A DNA stretch of 64,000 bases from a candidate division Hyd24-12 bacterium UBA6080 (GTDB lineage: Bacteria > Fermentibacterota > Fermentibacteria > Fermentibacterales > JCC-6): the NCBI GenBank assembly GCA_002436025.1, contig DIXM01000012.1, forward strand, positions 62,001 to 126,000. Direction: 5' to 3'. This document shows positions 8,563-16,862 of this stretch, one piece after another. The notes below the pieces were generated by a model, which did not search any database, was not told the DNA's origin, and was given only the letters and a program-made list of their open reading frames with translations. Made by a program: the position numbers and the translations under genes. Each line of letters starts with the position of its first letter. The first letter of the stretch is position 1.

Positions 8563-11112
8563 TCAGAGTTTGTCCCTGAGGCTGTAGAGAAGCTCAATGG
8601 CCTTCAAAGGTGTCAGCCGGTCAGGGTCGATGCTCTTTATCTCTTCGAGGACAGGATGTGCGGGATTTGAAAGGGGCAGGGAAAGCTGGCCTTCCGCTCC
8701 GGACCCGGAGGGCAGCAGATGCCGGCCAGCTTCCAGATCGGAAAGAACACGCGCGGCCCGGCGTATCACTGAGGTTGGAACCCCGGCCATGGAAGCCACA
8801 TGGATCCCGTATGACCTGTCAGTGGCGCCATCCTCCATCCTGTAGAGGAACGCCACCCCCTCCCCCGTCTCCCTGACCAGAACATTCACGTTCACGGCTT
8901 CCCGGAGCCGGGATGCCAGGGCAACAAGCTCATGGTAGTGCGTGGCGAACAGGACCAGTGGCCTGTGCTCATCGTGGTCGTGAAGGTACTCGAGCATCGC
9001 CCAGGCCAGGGAAAGACCGTCGAAAGTGCTGGTGCCCCTTCCCACCTCGTCAAGAACTGCAAGGCTGCGACTTGTGGAGCCGTTGAGGATGGAGGCTGCC
9101 TGCGCCATCTCCACGAGGAAGGTGGACTGTCCCCTTGTAAGGCGGTCAGCCCCTCCGATCCTTGTGTAAAGCCTGTCCATGGGGCTGAACACCATTCTCT
9201 CCGCCGGAACGAAAGACCCGGTCTGGGCCAGCACCAGGGTCAGTGCTGCCTGCCTGAGGATGGTCGATTTTCCCGCCATGTTCGGTCCGGTTACGAGAAG
9301 GATCCTTCTGCCGGGTTCGAGCAGTATCGAGTTCGGGACGCATTCACCCGCGGGCAGAAGGTTTTCGAGAACGGGATGCCTGCCCTCAACGATCTCAAGC
9401 CTGGGTTCAGTCACCAGTTCCGGCCTGCACCAGCGGCGTTCCACCGCCAGCGCCGCCAGAGACGCAGCAACATCGAGGGCGGCTATTATCCTTCCGGTCT
9501 CCGCTATACGGAGTAGGCTTTCGGCGACCCGGTCCCTCACGTCCTGAAACAGGCGCTCTTCAAGCGCGGCTGTCAGTTCGTCCGCCCTGAGTATCCTTCC
9601 CTCCCATTCCTTGAGTTCCGGGGTGATGAAACGCTCGGCCCCAACGAGGGTCTGCCTGCGGATCCAGCTCTCGGGTACCTGGGAAAGGGATGATCTTGAG
9701 ACTTCTATGTAGTAGCCGAACACCCTGTTGTAGCCGACGGTCATCCTTGCTATCCCGGTGTTCTGCTTTTCCCTCTCCACCATTTGCCTCATCCAGTCCC
9801 TGCCGCCGGATTTCACTTCCCGGAGCTGATCCAGTTCGGGACTTGCGCCGGCACGGATGACACCGCCGTCGGAGACTCGTGCGGGAGGGTCGGGGCTTAT
9901 GTTCGCATCGATCAGGGCAGCGATGTCGTCCAGCGTGTCCATCTTCGCTGCGCGGCCCAGTATCGGGTTCTGCGAAGAATCGAGCAGCCCGGCCATTTCA
10001 GGAAGCTCACGGGCAGTTCTCCAGATAGCCCTGAGGTCGCGCGGGGTCACGCGAAGGGAGCCCAGTCGGCCGGTCTGTCGGGAAAGGTCGCAGCAGACCT
10101 TCAGTCGGTTGCGGATCGGCTCGGTCAGGGATCTTTCGATCAATTCGGAGATTGCCTGATACCTTTCTGTGATTGTGTCGGGGTCCCTGGGCGGGGCTGA
10201 GAGCCACTGCCTCCAGAGCCTTGCCCCGGCAGCGGTTACTGTGCGGTCAGTAACGCTGGACAGAACCGCTTCCTCCTCACCCGGAACCCCGTGGGTGATG
10301 CCGAGGCTTGTCGCCGTTTCACCGTCGATGACAAGGGATTGATCCCGACGGTAGCTCCCCGCGAACTGGAGATGGGCAAGTGAAGCCCTTTTCGTTTCCT
10401 CCAGATACGCCAGCAGGGCTCCCATGGCACCCAGCAGGGCAGGGCTTTCAGTGAGTTGGAACCCCTCGGGGGCGCCTTTCCCGAACCGTTGTTCCACCAG
10501 CCTTCTGCCGTGGTCAGTGTCGAACTTCCACTTCTCAAGTTCGGTCAGTTCGCAGTCGGACGGGCAGGAAAGGCGGGTTCCCGCAGGAACGAGGACCTCC
10601 CTGGGAGCCATCCTTGAGATCTCGGATTGAAGTATGCCCGTCTCCATGCTGGTGGAACGGATCTCCCCCGTGGAGAGGTCGCACAGGATCAGCGCGGAAA
10701 CGGCTCCCGAGGTCGCGACGGAGGCCAGAAGAACGGTCTGCCGGGGGTCAAGGCTCTCACCACTGATCACGGTGCCGGGGGTCACGACCTCTATCACTTC
10801 CCTGTGGACAAGCCCCTTTGCCTTCGCGGGGTCCTCCATCTGCTCGCAAATGGCCACGCGGCACCCTGACCTCAGGAGCCTGGCCAGGTAGCCGTCAAGC
10901 GCGTGGTAGGGAAAGCCCGCAAGGGGTATTCCGGAGCCGTCGTCCTTCTTCTGTCTGGCAGTAAGGGTGATGCCGAGGAGCCTGCTTATCAGTTCTGCGT
11001 CATCGAAAAAGGCCTCGTAGAAGTCGCCCATTCGAAACAGCAGCACGCAATGGGAGTGACGTTCCTTAAGGGCAAGGTACTGGCGCATCATGGGACTTGC
11101 GTCGGTGCTCAC
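8563..11112 (-). CDS. mutS: DNA mismatch repair protein MutS
   Basis: 849 residues, the normal MutS length. The N-terminal mismatch-binding domain carries the stacking motif in FRMGDFYEAFFDDA (F-x-E) near residue 30. Core and clamp domains fill residues 260-560. The ATPase has Walker A GPNMAGKSTILRQ near residue 610, LTRGQSTFLVEM, Walker B LAVLDEVGRGTST and the FATHYHEL switch. It binds mispaired bases and recruits MutL. It is the last gene of an operon with the GT9 and MsbA-like genes and overlaps the GT9 gene by four bases; no mutL is visible in the window. Confidence 0.98.
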   Translation of the reverse strand: MSTDASPMMRQYLALKERHSHCVLLFRMGDFYEAFFDDAELISRLLGITLTARQKKDDGSGIPLAGFPYHALDGYLARLLRSGCRVAICEQMEDPAKAKGLVHREVIEVVTPGTVISGESLDPRQTVLLASVATSGAVSALILCDLSTGEIRSTSMETGILQSEISRMAPREVLVPAGTRLSCPSDCELTELEKWKFDTDHGRRLVEQRFGKGAPEGFQLTESPALLGAMGALLAYLEETKRASLAHLQFAGSYRRDQSLVIDGETATSLGITHGVPGEEEAVLSSVTDRTVTAAGARLWRQWLSAPPRDPDTITERYQAISELIERSLTEPIRNRLKVCCDLSRQTGRLGSLRVTPRDLRAIWRTARELPEMAGLLDSSQNPILGRAAKMDTLDDIAALIDANISPDPPARVSDGGVIRAGASPELDQLREVKSGGRDWMRQMVEREKQNTGIARMTVGYNRVFGYYIEVSRSSLSQVPESWIRRQTLVGAERFITPELKEWEGRILRADELTAALEERLFQDVRDRVAESLLRIAETGRIIAALDVAASLAALAVERRWCRPELVTEPRLEIVEGRHPVLENLLPAGECVPNSILLEPGRRILLVTGPNMAGKSTILRQAALTLVLAQTGSFVPAERMVFSPMDRLYTRIGGADRLTRGQSTFLVEMAQAASILNGSTSRSLAVLDEVGRGTSTFDGLSLAWAMLEYLHDHDEHRPLVLFATHYHELVALASRLREAVNVNVLVRETGEGVAFLYRMEDGATDRSYGIHVASMAGVPTSVIRRAARVLSDLEAGRHLLPSGSGAEGQLSLPLSNPAHPVLEEIKSIDPDRLTPLKAIELLYSLRDKL

Positions 11113-12059
11113 TGAATCAGCCCCATCGCAAGGTCATGGATCTCCCGGGGAACAAGCCTGGTACGGCATGCGGCAACACCCAGCGGGCATTCTCTGCCGC
11201 CGTGCCTGTGGCACGGTCTGCAGGGGACCCCCGGAACCTGGTGGTACCCCCCGGTGGAGCGCCTCCAGAAACCGAGCTGCTGCGAGGTGGAAGTGAACAC
11301 CACCATTGTGGGCACACCGAGACCCCGTGCAAGGTGCCCCGGACCTGAATCGGGGGATATCAGAAGGTCGAGCCCCTCGAGCCTGCTCAGGAGCGCCCCA
11401 ACATCGCCCTCGCCGCAGACGTTCAGAACATCCCTGTCTCCGCACGAGCAGCGGATGCTCTCTGCCTCACTCCGGTCCGAGCGGTCGCCGATCAGGAAAA
11501 CACGGGCACTGTCGAGGTCGCAGAAGAGTCTGGCCATCTCTGCCACGACCCCTTCCGGCAGCGCTTTCAGGGGCCATCTTCCGCCCGTTACCATTCCCAC
11601 GCTGAAGAAGTCCTGCGGGGGTTCTGCATGCCGTTCCAGCCTGGGTTCGGGGTCGGCATCGGGAAAGCCCGTTGTCTCAAGGAAAGACTTGGCCCGGCAG
11701 GGCATTTCGCCGGAGCCCTGTCCCAGCGCGACTATCCTTCTTCGCAGTGCCCTGTCGAAGCTGAAATGTCCCGCTCCCGGAAAGGCAAACCTTGTCGGGA
11801 TGTTGTTCTGAAGGTCAACGATCCTTCCCCCCCGGTAACCCGAGGTTGCGCGGAGAAGTGCGAAGAGGCCGCCGTCGCATCCGATCGGGGTTACGCCGCC
11901 CTGAAAACGGCGGACGACCGGAAGAAAGGCCGTGCGGGTCAGAAAAGCCACCGATCCGTGGGCTGCAGCAGCCCTTGCCGCAGGGGCTGCGAGCAGCACG
12001 TCCCCGAGGGAATGCAGGCGAACCAGCAGGAAGTCAGTCTTCTGCGAACTGCAGTTCAT
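11109..12059 (-). CDS. Family 9 glycosyltransferase (heptosyltransferase-like)
   Basis: 316 residues of the WaaC/WaaF/RfaF fold: LVRLHSLGDVLLAAPAARA at the N-terminus, a GGRWPLKALP donor loop near residue 155, and LDLLISPDSGPGHLARGLGVPTMVVFTST near residue 235, the hallmark nucleotide-sugar site. A Cys-rich tail (VPCRPCHRHGGRECPLG) resembles the zinc-like tail seen in some heptosyltransferases. It would add a heptose or related sugar to the lipopolysaccharide inner core, which implies an outer membrane. It overlaps both neighbours, with the lipid A exporter-like gene upstream fitting an LPS role. Confidence 0.88.
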   Translation of the reverse strand: MNCSSQKTDFLLVRLHSLGDVLLAAPAARAAAAHGSVAFLTRTAFLPVVRRFQGGVTPIGCDGGLFALLRATSGYRGGRIVDLQNNIPTRFAFPGAGHFSFDRALRRRIVALGQGSGEMPCRAKSFLETTGFPDADPEPRLERHAEPPQDFFSVGMVTGGRWPLKALPEGVVAEMARLFCDLDSARVFLIGDRSDRSEAESIRCSCGDRDVLNVCGEGDVGALLSRLEGLDLLISPDSGPGHLARGLGVPTMVVFTSTSQQLGFWRRSTGGYHQVPGVPCRPCHRHGGRECPLGVAACRTRLVPREIHDLAMGLIQ

Positions 12060-13944
12060 AAAGTGCGCGGTACCTGCCTCCCATGGCGAGGAGGGATTCG
12101 TGGGTGCCCTCCTCGAGAATGCGGCCGTCCTCGATGTAGATCACGCGGTCCGCCTTCCTTATCGTACTGAGCCTGTGGGCTGTCACAACGGACGTCCTGC
12201 CCGTCACAAGGCACTCTACGGCTTTCTGTACGAGCTTTTCACTCCGGGTATCGAGGCTTGATGTGGCCTCGTCGAACACAAGGACGGGTGGGTTTTTCAG
12301 AACGGCCCTTGCGATGGCCAGCCTTTGCCGCTGCCCCCCCGAAAGGGTGGCGCCACGCTCCCCTATCACGGTATCGAACCCTCTCGGGAGCCTCTGGATG
12401 AACTCCATTGCGTTTGCGGTTTCTGCTGCCTTGTGGATCTCATCGATGGGTATGTCGGGGTTGCCGTAGGCGATGTTGTTCCTTACCGTGTCGTTGAAAA
12501 GGATGGTCTCCTGCGTTACCAGTCCGAGCAGCCGTCTGAGGCTTGCGGTCTCCACCGCTCTCAGATCCCTCCCGTCGATGGTCACCGATCCGGAAGATGG
12601 ATCGTGGAACCTCGGGATCATGTCTGCCAGGGTGCTCTTGCCGCCGCCGCTGGGCCCCACCAGGGCGATCATCTCTCCCTTCCTTATCGTGAGGTTCACG
12701 TTGTGGAGAACATTCTTGCCGGGCAGGTAGCAGAAGGAAACATCTCTGAACGCTATGCAGTCGTTGAAGGAATCGATCCGGACAGGCTCGGGGGAATCGG
12801 TCACAAGTGGTCTGGTGTCCAGTATTCCGAAAAGGCGGTCTGCGGAGGCCAGTCCCTCCTGAATCCCAGCCCATGCCTTCCCCAGAGCTTTAACTGGATC
12901 CATCATGCTCAAAACTGCGGCAAGGAAGACAAGGAACCTCCCCGCGCTCATGCCGTCGCCCTGGATGACCTCCCTGCCCCCGAACCAGAGAACAACGGCG
13001 CTCACCACCGCCCCGAGAAGCTCGGTAAGGGGTCCCGAAAAAGCCTTTACGCGCCTGAGATGAAGTTCGTGCCTGCGGTGGTCGGATGATGCCCGGGCGA
13101 ACCTGCCCTCCTCAAACGCCTCCATTCCGAACGCCTTGACGACCCGGATGCCGACAAGGGATTCCTGCAGTACGCTCGCGAAGTCCGCCATGCGCTCCTG
13201 AGACCTGTGGGTGCTTTTTCTGAGCTTCCGTGCCAGGGTTGTTATCAGGGCCATGCCGGGGGGGAAGACAAGAAGGGTGACAAGGGTCAGACGCCATGAT
13301 GAAATGATCGCAAGGGAAAGGAACACAATGAGAAGCACTGCCTCCTTCAGGACGGTGACCAGGGATTGTGTCACGGCGCCCTTGATCCTCATGACATCTG
13401 CCGTAAGAAGGGTCGTCAGTTCACCGGTCCGGCTTCCCGTGAAAAAACCCAGATGCAGGCCGAGTATGTGGTTGTATATCCTGCCTCTCAGGTCTTCAAG
13501 CATCCTCTCCTCCACAAGGGTAATGTGGAAAGCCTGCATGAAGGCCGCGAAGTTCTTGATCAGGATAAGCCCCACGACAACCATGATGACGGCAATAAGG
13601 GCCTGACGGGGGTCTGCTGTTCTGAGCCCCCGCCTCAGTGCCTTCCCGGTGTCCGCAAGGTATGCCGCAGACGTCGAAGGAGCCGACCGGCCGATGCTTG
13701 AGGCAAAACTGCTCCATGGTGCGCCGGCCTCCCGCCTGATCGCTTCAGCGAGGCCGGGGGCGCCGAATCCCGCATCCCGTTGAGTGAGGACATCATCGAA
13801 GAGAGGGAGTATCATACCCAGTGTTGCGCCGCTTGAGACGGCGAACACCACCGAGAAGAATATTGCGAGCCACACCCTGCCCCTGTAGGGAGCGGCGTAG
13901 GAGACAAGCCTGCGGAAAACTGAGATCCCCGGTTTCTTTTTCAT
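12034..13944 (-). CDS. MsbA-like ABC exporter (fused permease and ATPase)
   Basis: 636 residues. Six membrane helices lie in residues 20-360 with an unusual polar insert between helices 1 and 2 (about residues 55-105). The nucleotide-binding domain has Walker A LVGPSGGGKSTLADM near residue 425, the signature ATLSGGQRQRLAIARA and Walker B PVLVFDEATSSLDT, then the VVTAHRLSTI switch. In Gram-negative bacteria such half-transporters flip lipid A or related lipids. The heptosyltransferase-like gene overlapping its 3' end supports lipid export, although a drug-export role is not excluded. The ATG at 13944 has GGATA upstream. Confidence 0.9.
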   Translation of the reverse strand: MKKKPGISVFRRLVSYAAPYRGRVWLAIFFSVVFAVSSGATLGMILPLFDDVLTQRDAGFGAPGLAEAIRREAGAPWSSFASSIGRSAPSTSAAYLADTGKALRRGLRTADPRQALIAVIMVVVGLILIKNFAAFMQAFHITLVEERMLEDLRGRIYNHILGLHLGFFTGSRTGELTTLLTADVMRIKGAVTQSLVTVLKEAVLLIVFLSLAIISSWRLTLVTLLVFPPGMALITTLARKLRKSTHRSQERMADFASVLQESLVGIRVVKAFGMEAFEEGRFARASSDHRRHELHLRRVKAFSGPLTELLGAVVSAVVLWFGGREVIQGDGMSAGRFLVFLAAVLSMMDPVKALGKAWAGIQEGLASADRLFGILDTRPLVTDSPEPVRIDSFNDCIAFRDVSFCYLPGKNVLHNVNLTIRKGEMIALVGPSGGGKSTLADMIPRFHDPSSGSVTIDGRDLRAVETASLRRLLGLVTQETILFNDTVRNNIAYGNPDIPIDEIHKAAETANAMEFIQRLPRGFDTVIGERGATLSGGQRQRLAIARAVLKNPPVLVFDEATSSLDTRSEKLVQKAVECLVTGRTSVVTAHRLSTIRKADRVIYIEDGRILEEGTHESLLAMGGRYRALYELQFAED

Positions 13945-14053
13945 AGGGTGTATCCTTACGACTGAAGGGTCACGAGGTCAAGGAATGGCGGCGGGAACAA
14001 GGAGTCGGCCACGGGGTAGAAGCTTGTGAAATCATACTCCGGAGGTACGACAC

Positions 14054-14647
14054 ATGGGAGTGCTTCTTGCAGGGCTGATGAAAAAGAAGCGTGATTCCAG
14101 ATCAGATTCCGAGCTGATGGTAGCCCTTTGTCGGGGCGAAGAAGAGGCCTTCAGCGAAATCATGGACAGATTCAGCAAACCGGTCTACTCCCTGCTGCTC
14201 AGAATGCTGGGAAGCGAGGACGATGCTGAAGAGCTGCTTCAGATCACGTTCTGCAGGGTTTACCGCTACCGCTCCAACTACGACCCCGAAAGACCTCTGG
14301 TGACATGGATCTTCACGATAGCCAGCAACCTTGCAAAGAAGGAGTGGCGAAGACGCTCACGCTGGAACAGCGTTCCCCTCGAAAATGCGGTTATCTCAAC
14401 ACAGGAGGTCGACTCACCCCACGACAGGGAGGGCAGCCGCGACCTTCAGCTGAAACTCGAGAAGGCCATCTCACTTCTACCCCTCCATTACCGCGAGCCT
14501 TTTCTTCTCAGGGAGAAGGAAGGGTTGTCCTACGATGAGATTTCAGAAATATTGAGCATAAGGATAGGTACTGTGAAATCCAGGATCAACCGAGCCAGGG
14601 CGGCCCTGAGAGACACTCTTCAGGATGTCTGGGAGCATTGGCGATGA
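14054..14647 (+). CDS. ECF-family RNA polymerase sigma factor
   Basis: 197 residues. Region 2 (YSLLLRMLGSEDDAEELLQITFCRVY, then PERPLVTWIFTIASNLAKKEWRRR) recognises the -10 element. Region 4 (LPLHYREPFLLREKEGLSYDEISEILSIRIGTVKSRINRARAAL) recognises the -35 element. The ATG at 14054 has GGAGG at eight bases. Its stop overlaps the anti-sigma gene at ATGA. It is divergent from the MsbA-like gene, and the 109-base gap between them shows no clear sigma-70 promoter, which would fit autoregulation by its own unknown promoter type. Confidence 0.95.
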   Translation: MGVLLAGLMKKKRDSRSDSELMVALCRGEEEAFSEIMDRFSKPVYSLLLRMLGSEDDAEELLQITFCRVYRYRSNYDPERPLVTWIFTIASNLAKKEWRRRSRWNSVPLENAVISTQEVDSPHDREGSRDLQLKLEKAISLLPLHYREPFLLREKEGLSYDEISEILSIRIGTVKSRINRARAALRDTLQDVWEHWR

Positions 14648-15081
14648 AATGCACTGAAGCCCTCGAACTGATCAGCACGAGCATCGACGGTGAGACCGAT
14701 GCCAGGCAGGAAAGCATGCTTCGCTTTCACCTGAATGGCTGCGCCGAATGCCGCAGGGCACTCGAGATGTCCCAGGCGCTCTCCGCGGCAGTTGCCGCCC
14801 TGCCCGACTTCACCGCTCCCCCGAACCTCGAGGCCGTAGTCAGATCGAGGCTTTCGCAGGGCAACTACGACACGGCTCCCCTGAAAACCGGGGCCGGTTC
14901 CCGTCTGCTACTTCTGCGAAGGGCAGCCGTGATCATCCCCTTTGCCGCCATGCTGATCTTCGCCGCCAGGATCTTCATGCCCCCCGTTGCGCCTGTTTCA
15001 ACTCCCGGCAACTCAGAAGAGCTGTACACTCCCATCCCTCCGTCGGCCTACACAAGACCCGTGACCCTAACAACCTTCTAG
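14644..15081 (+). CDS. Zinc-finger transmembrane anti-sigma factor
   Basis: 145 residues. The N-terminal zf-HC2/ZAS domain has MKCTEALELISTSIDGE and the zinc motif FHLNGCAECRRAL (H-x3-C-x2-C) near residue 28. One membrane helix lies near residues 95-115 (AAVIIPFAAMLIFAARIF), followed by about 30 periplasmic residues. It should sequester the preceding ECF factor until a periplasmic signal releases it. The ATG at 14644 overlaps the sigma gene stop; an in-frame TTG six bases earlier is less likely. Confidence 0.9.
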   Translation: MKCTEALELISTSIDGETDARQESMLRFHLNGCAECRRALEMSQALSAAVAALPDFTAPPNLEAVVRSRLSQGNYDTAPLKTGAGSRLLLLRRAAVIIPFAAMLIFAARIFMPPVAPVSTPGNSEELYTPIPPSAYTRPVTLTTF

Positions 15082-15088
15082 GAGGCCG

Positions 15089-15946
15089 ATGCTTCTCTTG
15101 CTCCTCGTGCTTTCCGGTCGTGCGTTCATTTCGGGGTTACCGAACGCCGTTCCCTCGGTGATCGCTCTGGGACGGGTGGATTCGATGGGACTCGTAGAGG
15201 TCTGCAACGGCGCTCCGGTCTCAGCCAGCCACGCGGTCACGCTCTTCAGCTTCGCAAGCGGTTCCATGCCCTTTGTCATCACCGACGAAGGCAGGCTTCT
15301 TCCCGACAGCGCCATCCTTTTCCGCGACCTTGGTCTGGCCATGCTTGTGTTCGACGGCGAACCCTTTTCAAGATGGAATGACCCGCGACTTGATGCCCCC
15401 GAGTCCGGAGAGGCCGTGTTCATCGCGGGATACCGCTCCAACGGGATAACGTTTCTTCAGACCCGCACCACCGAAACACGGAACGACGGTTCGGTGGTCC
15501 TCTCCATGGGCCCCGCCCCCGGGCTCATGGGTGCCGCTGCATACGACGCTTCCGGAAGGCTTCTGGGGATCATCACCGGCACAATTCCAGATCAGGACGG
15601 AGACGACAGGCTCGCGCTCCTTCCCTCACAGCTCTGGAACGTATGGAGCAGCAACCTCGTGAACGGGGTCAGAAGCTCGGGTTCACCATTCGGTGTTTCG
15701 GCCCTGGCTTACACACTTGGTGATATGGATGACGAAACCCCCTCGGGGGTTCTCATCGTGGATGTATGCGAAGGGTCAAGGGCGGAAAACTGTGGCCTCC
15801 TTAGCGGGGATGTGGTCATGGATGCCGGCGGAACCAGGGTTTACCACCCCGAATCCCTTCGGGGTATCATAAGTACCGGTGAAACGGTCGAGCTCTCTGT
15901 CTACCGTTCGGGAAGCACTGTGAGGATAGCAGTTCCCGGCGACTGA
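15089..15946 (+). CDS. HtrA-like PDZ protein lacking the catalytic serine
   Basis: 285 residues. A short hydrophobic N-terminus is followed by a trypsin-like fold and a C-terminal PDZ domain (about residues 210-285: VLIVDVCEGSRAENCGLLSGDVVMDAGG). A His (SASHAV) and an Asp (FRDLGLAMLVF) lie where HtrA has its dyad. The segment that should read GNSGG is replaced by GPAPGLMGAAAYD, so the nucleophile Ser is missing. It follows the anti-sigma gene by seven bases with GGAGG at the start, so it is probably a periplasmic sensor or scaffold for this sigma/anti-sigma pair, like DegS in position but not in catalysis. Function is inferred. Confidence 0.75.
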   Translation: MLLLLLVLSGRAFISGLPNAVPSVIALGRVDSMGLVEVCNGAPVSASHAVTLFSFASGSMPFVITDEGRLLPDSAILFRDLGLAMLVFDGEPFSRWNDPRLDAPESGEAVFIAGYRSNGITFLQTRTTETRNDGSVVLSMGPAPGLMGAAAYDASGRLLGIITGTIPDQDGDDRLALLPSQLWNVWSSNLVNGVRSSGSPFGVSALAYTLGDMDDETPSGVLIVDVCEGSRAENCGLLSGDVVMDAGGTRVYHPESLRGIISTGETVELSVYRSGSTVRIAVPGD

Positions 15947-15953
15947 TCCCCCC

Positions 15954-16862
15954 TTATTTCTCAAGGATGAAAAGTGAGTTGCCCGACAACAGCAGGGCAT
16001 TCCACCCGTCGTTCGAGATGGCAATGTCAAGAACGACCCCGAATTCCGCTGTTCTCCATTCCATGCCGCCTCCCGAGCCCACAACAACCAGGATGCCCTG
16101 ATCAGTGTACGCGAACGCGTACCCGGCATCCCCCTCCACTGCGGCAACCATCGGGGTTCCGGGAACGGTGAACATCATTTGAAGCTCGAGCACCGGGGCC
16201 GAGAAGAGGGCGACCTCGTTGCCGCCCCCTATCGAAGCGCAGACCCAGTCTTCCCCGACCGGGCCAAGATGCGTCACTTCTCCCCACGCTGCGTATTCTG
16301 CAACTGGTTCCAGACGTTCCGGCTCATAACAGGTCAGAAGGTCTCCGGAAGCCGCAATGAGGTATCCGGTGGAACCCGCAAGGCAATTCACAGCGGGAGA
16401 GACTGAGCGGGTAACCTCCTCTGTCAGGGTCTCCTGGTCGAAACCCCGAACCGCGCCGTCCGAAAAAGCCAGGAACAGCCTGTTTCCCGATACGGCGCAA
16501 GCGGTTACCCCTGATGGTATCGAGGCGCGCCCGGCCACGAGGAATGAACCGGGAACAACAAGGTAGACTGAATCCTGAGTCACAGCGAGAACACCGTTCG
16601 ACTCCTTCTGGGAAGCCACGTGAAGAACGGGTGATGGAAGGGTAACGAGGCCGTGCACCCTTCCGTGAACGAGTTCAAGAAAGAGAAGCGACCCGCCATC
16701 CCCCACCACAGCGTACCTGTTGTCAGCCGTGAAAAGGCAGTTCAGTGACGGTGTCGAACTGAGGGCCCTCTCTCCTGCCGTGAATGACGGAAAGAGTGGC
16801 GCCGGTTCGGGCTCCTGCATACAGGCGCACACGAGAAGCATGACCGGCGCCAGCTTTTTCAT
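15954..16862 (-). CDS. Lipoprotein, probable WD40-like beta-propeller
   Basis: 302 residues with a lipoprotein signal (MKKLAPVMLLVCACM) and short repeated beta motifs of propeller type: NCLFTADNRYAVVGDGGSLLFLE, GVTACAVSGNRLFLAFSDGAVRGF, LDIAISNDGWNALLLSGNSLFILE. It overlaps the C25 protease gene by four bases (ATGA) and closes a four-gene operon with the kinase and response regulator. It probably sits on the outer face of a membrane as a binding or structural partner. No enzymatic motif seen. Its 3' end lies seven bases from the convergent HtrA-like gene. Confidence 0.75.
   Translation of the reverse strand: MKKLAPVMLLVCACMQEPEPAPLFPSFTAGERALSSTPSLNCLFTADNRYAVVGDGGSLLFLELVHGRVHGLVTLPSPVLHVASQKESNGVLAVTQDSVYLVVPGSFLVAGRASIPSGVTACAVSGNRLFLAFSDGAVRGFDQETLTEEVTRSVSPAVNCLAGSTGYLIAASGDLLTCYEPERLEPVAEYAAWGEVTHLGPVGEDWVCASIGGGNEVALFSAPVLELQMMFTVPGTPMVAAVEGDAGYAFAYTDQGILVVVGSGGGMEWRTAEFGVVLDIAISNDGWNALLLSGNSLFILEK

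Noticed and set aside
12325..13089. 254-codon plus-strand frame opposite the MsbA-like exporter
   Set aside because: Shadow of the ABC exporter coding sequence; no start signal and no domain.
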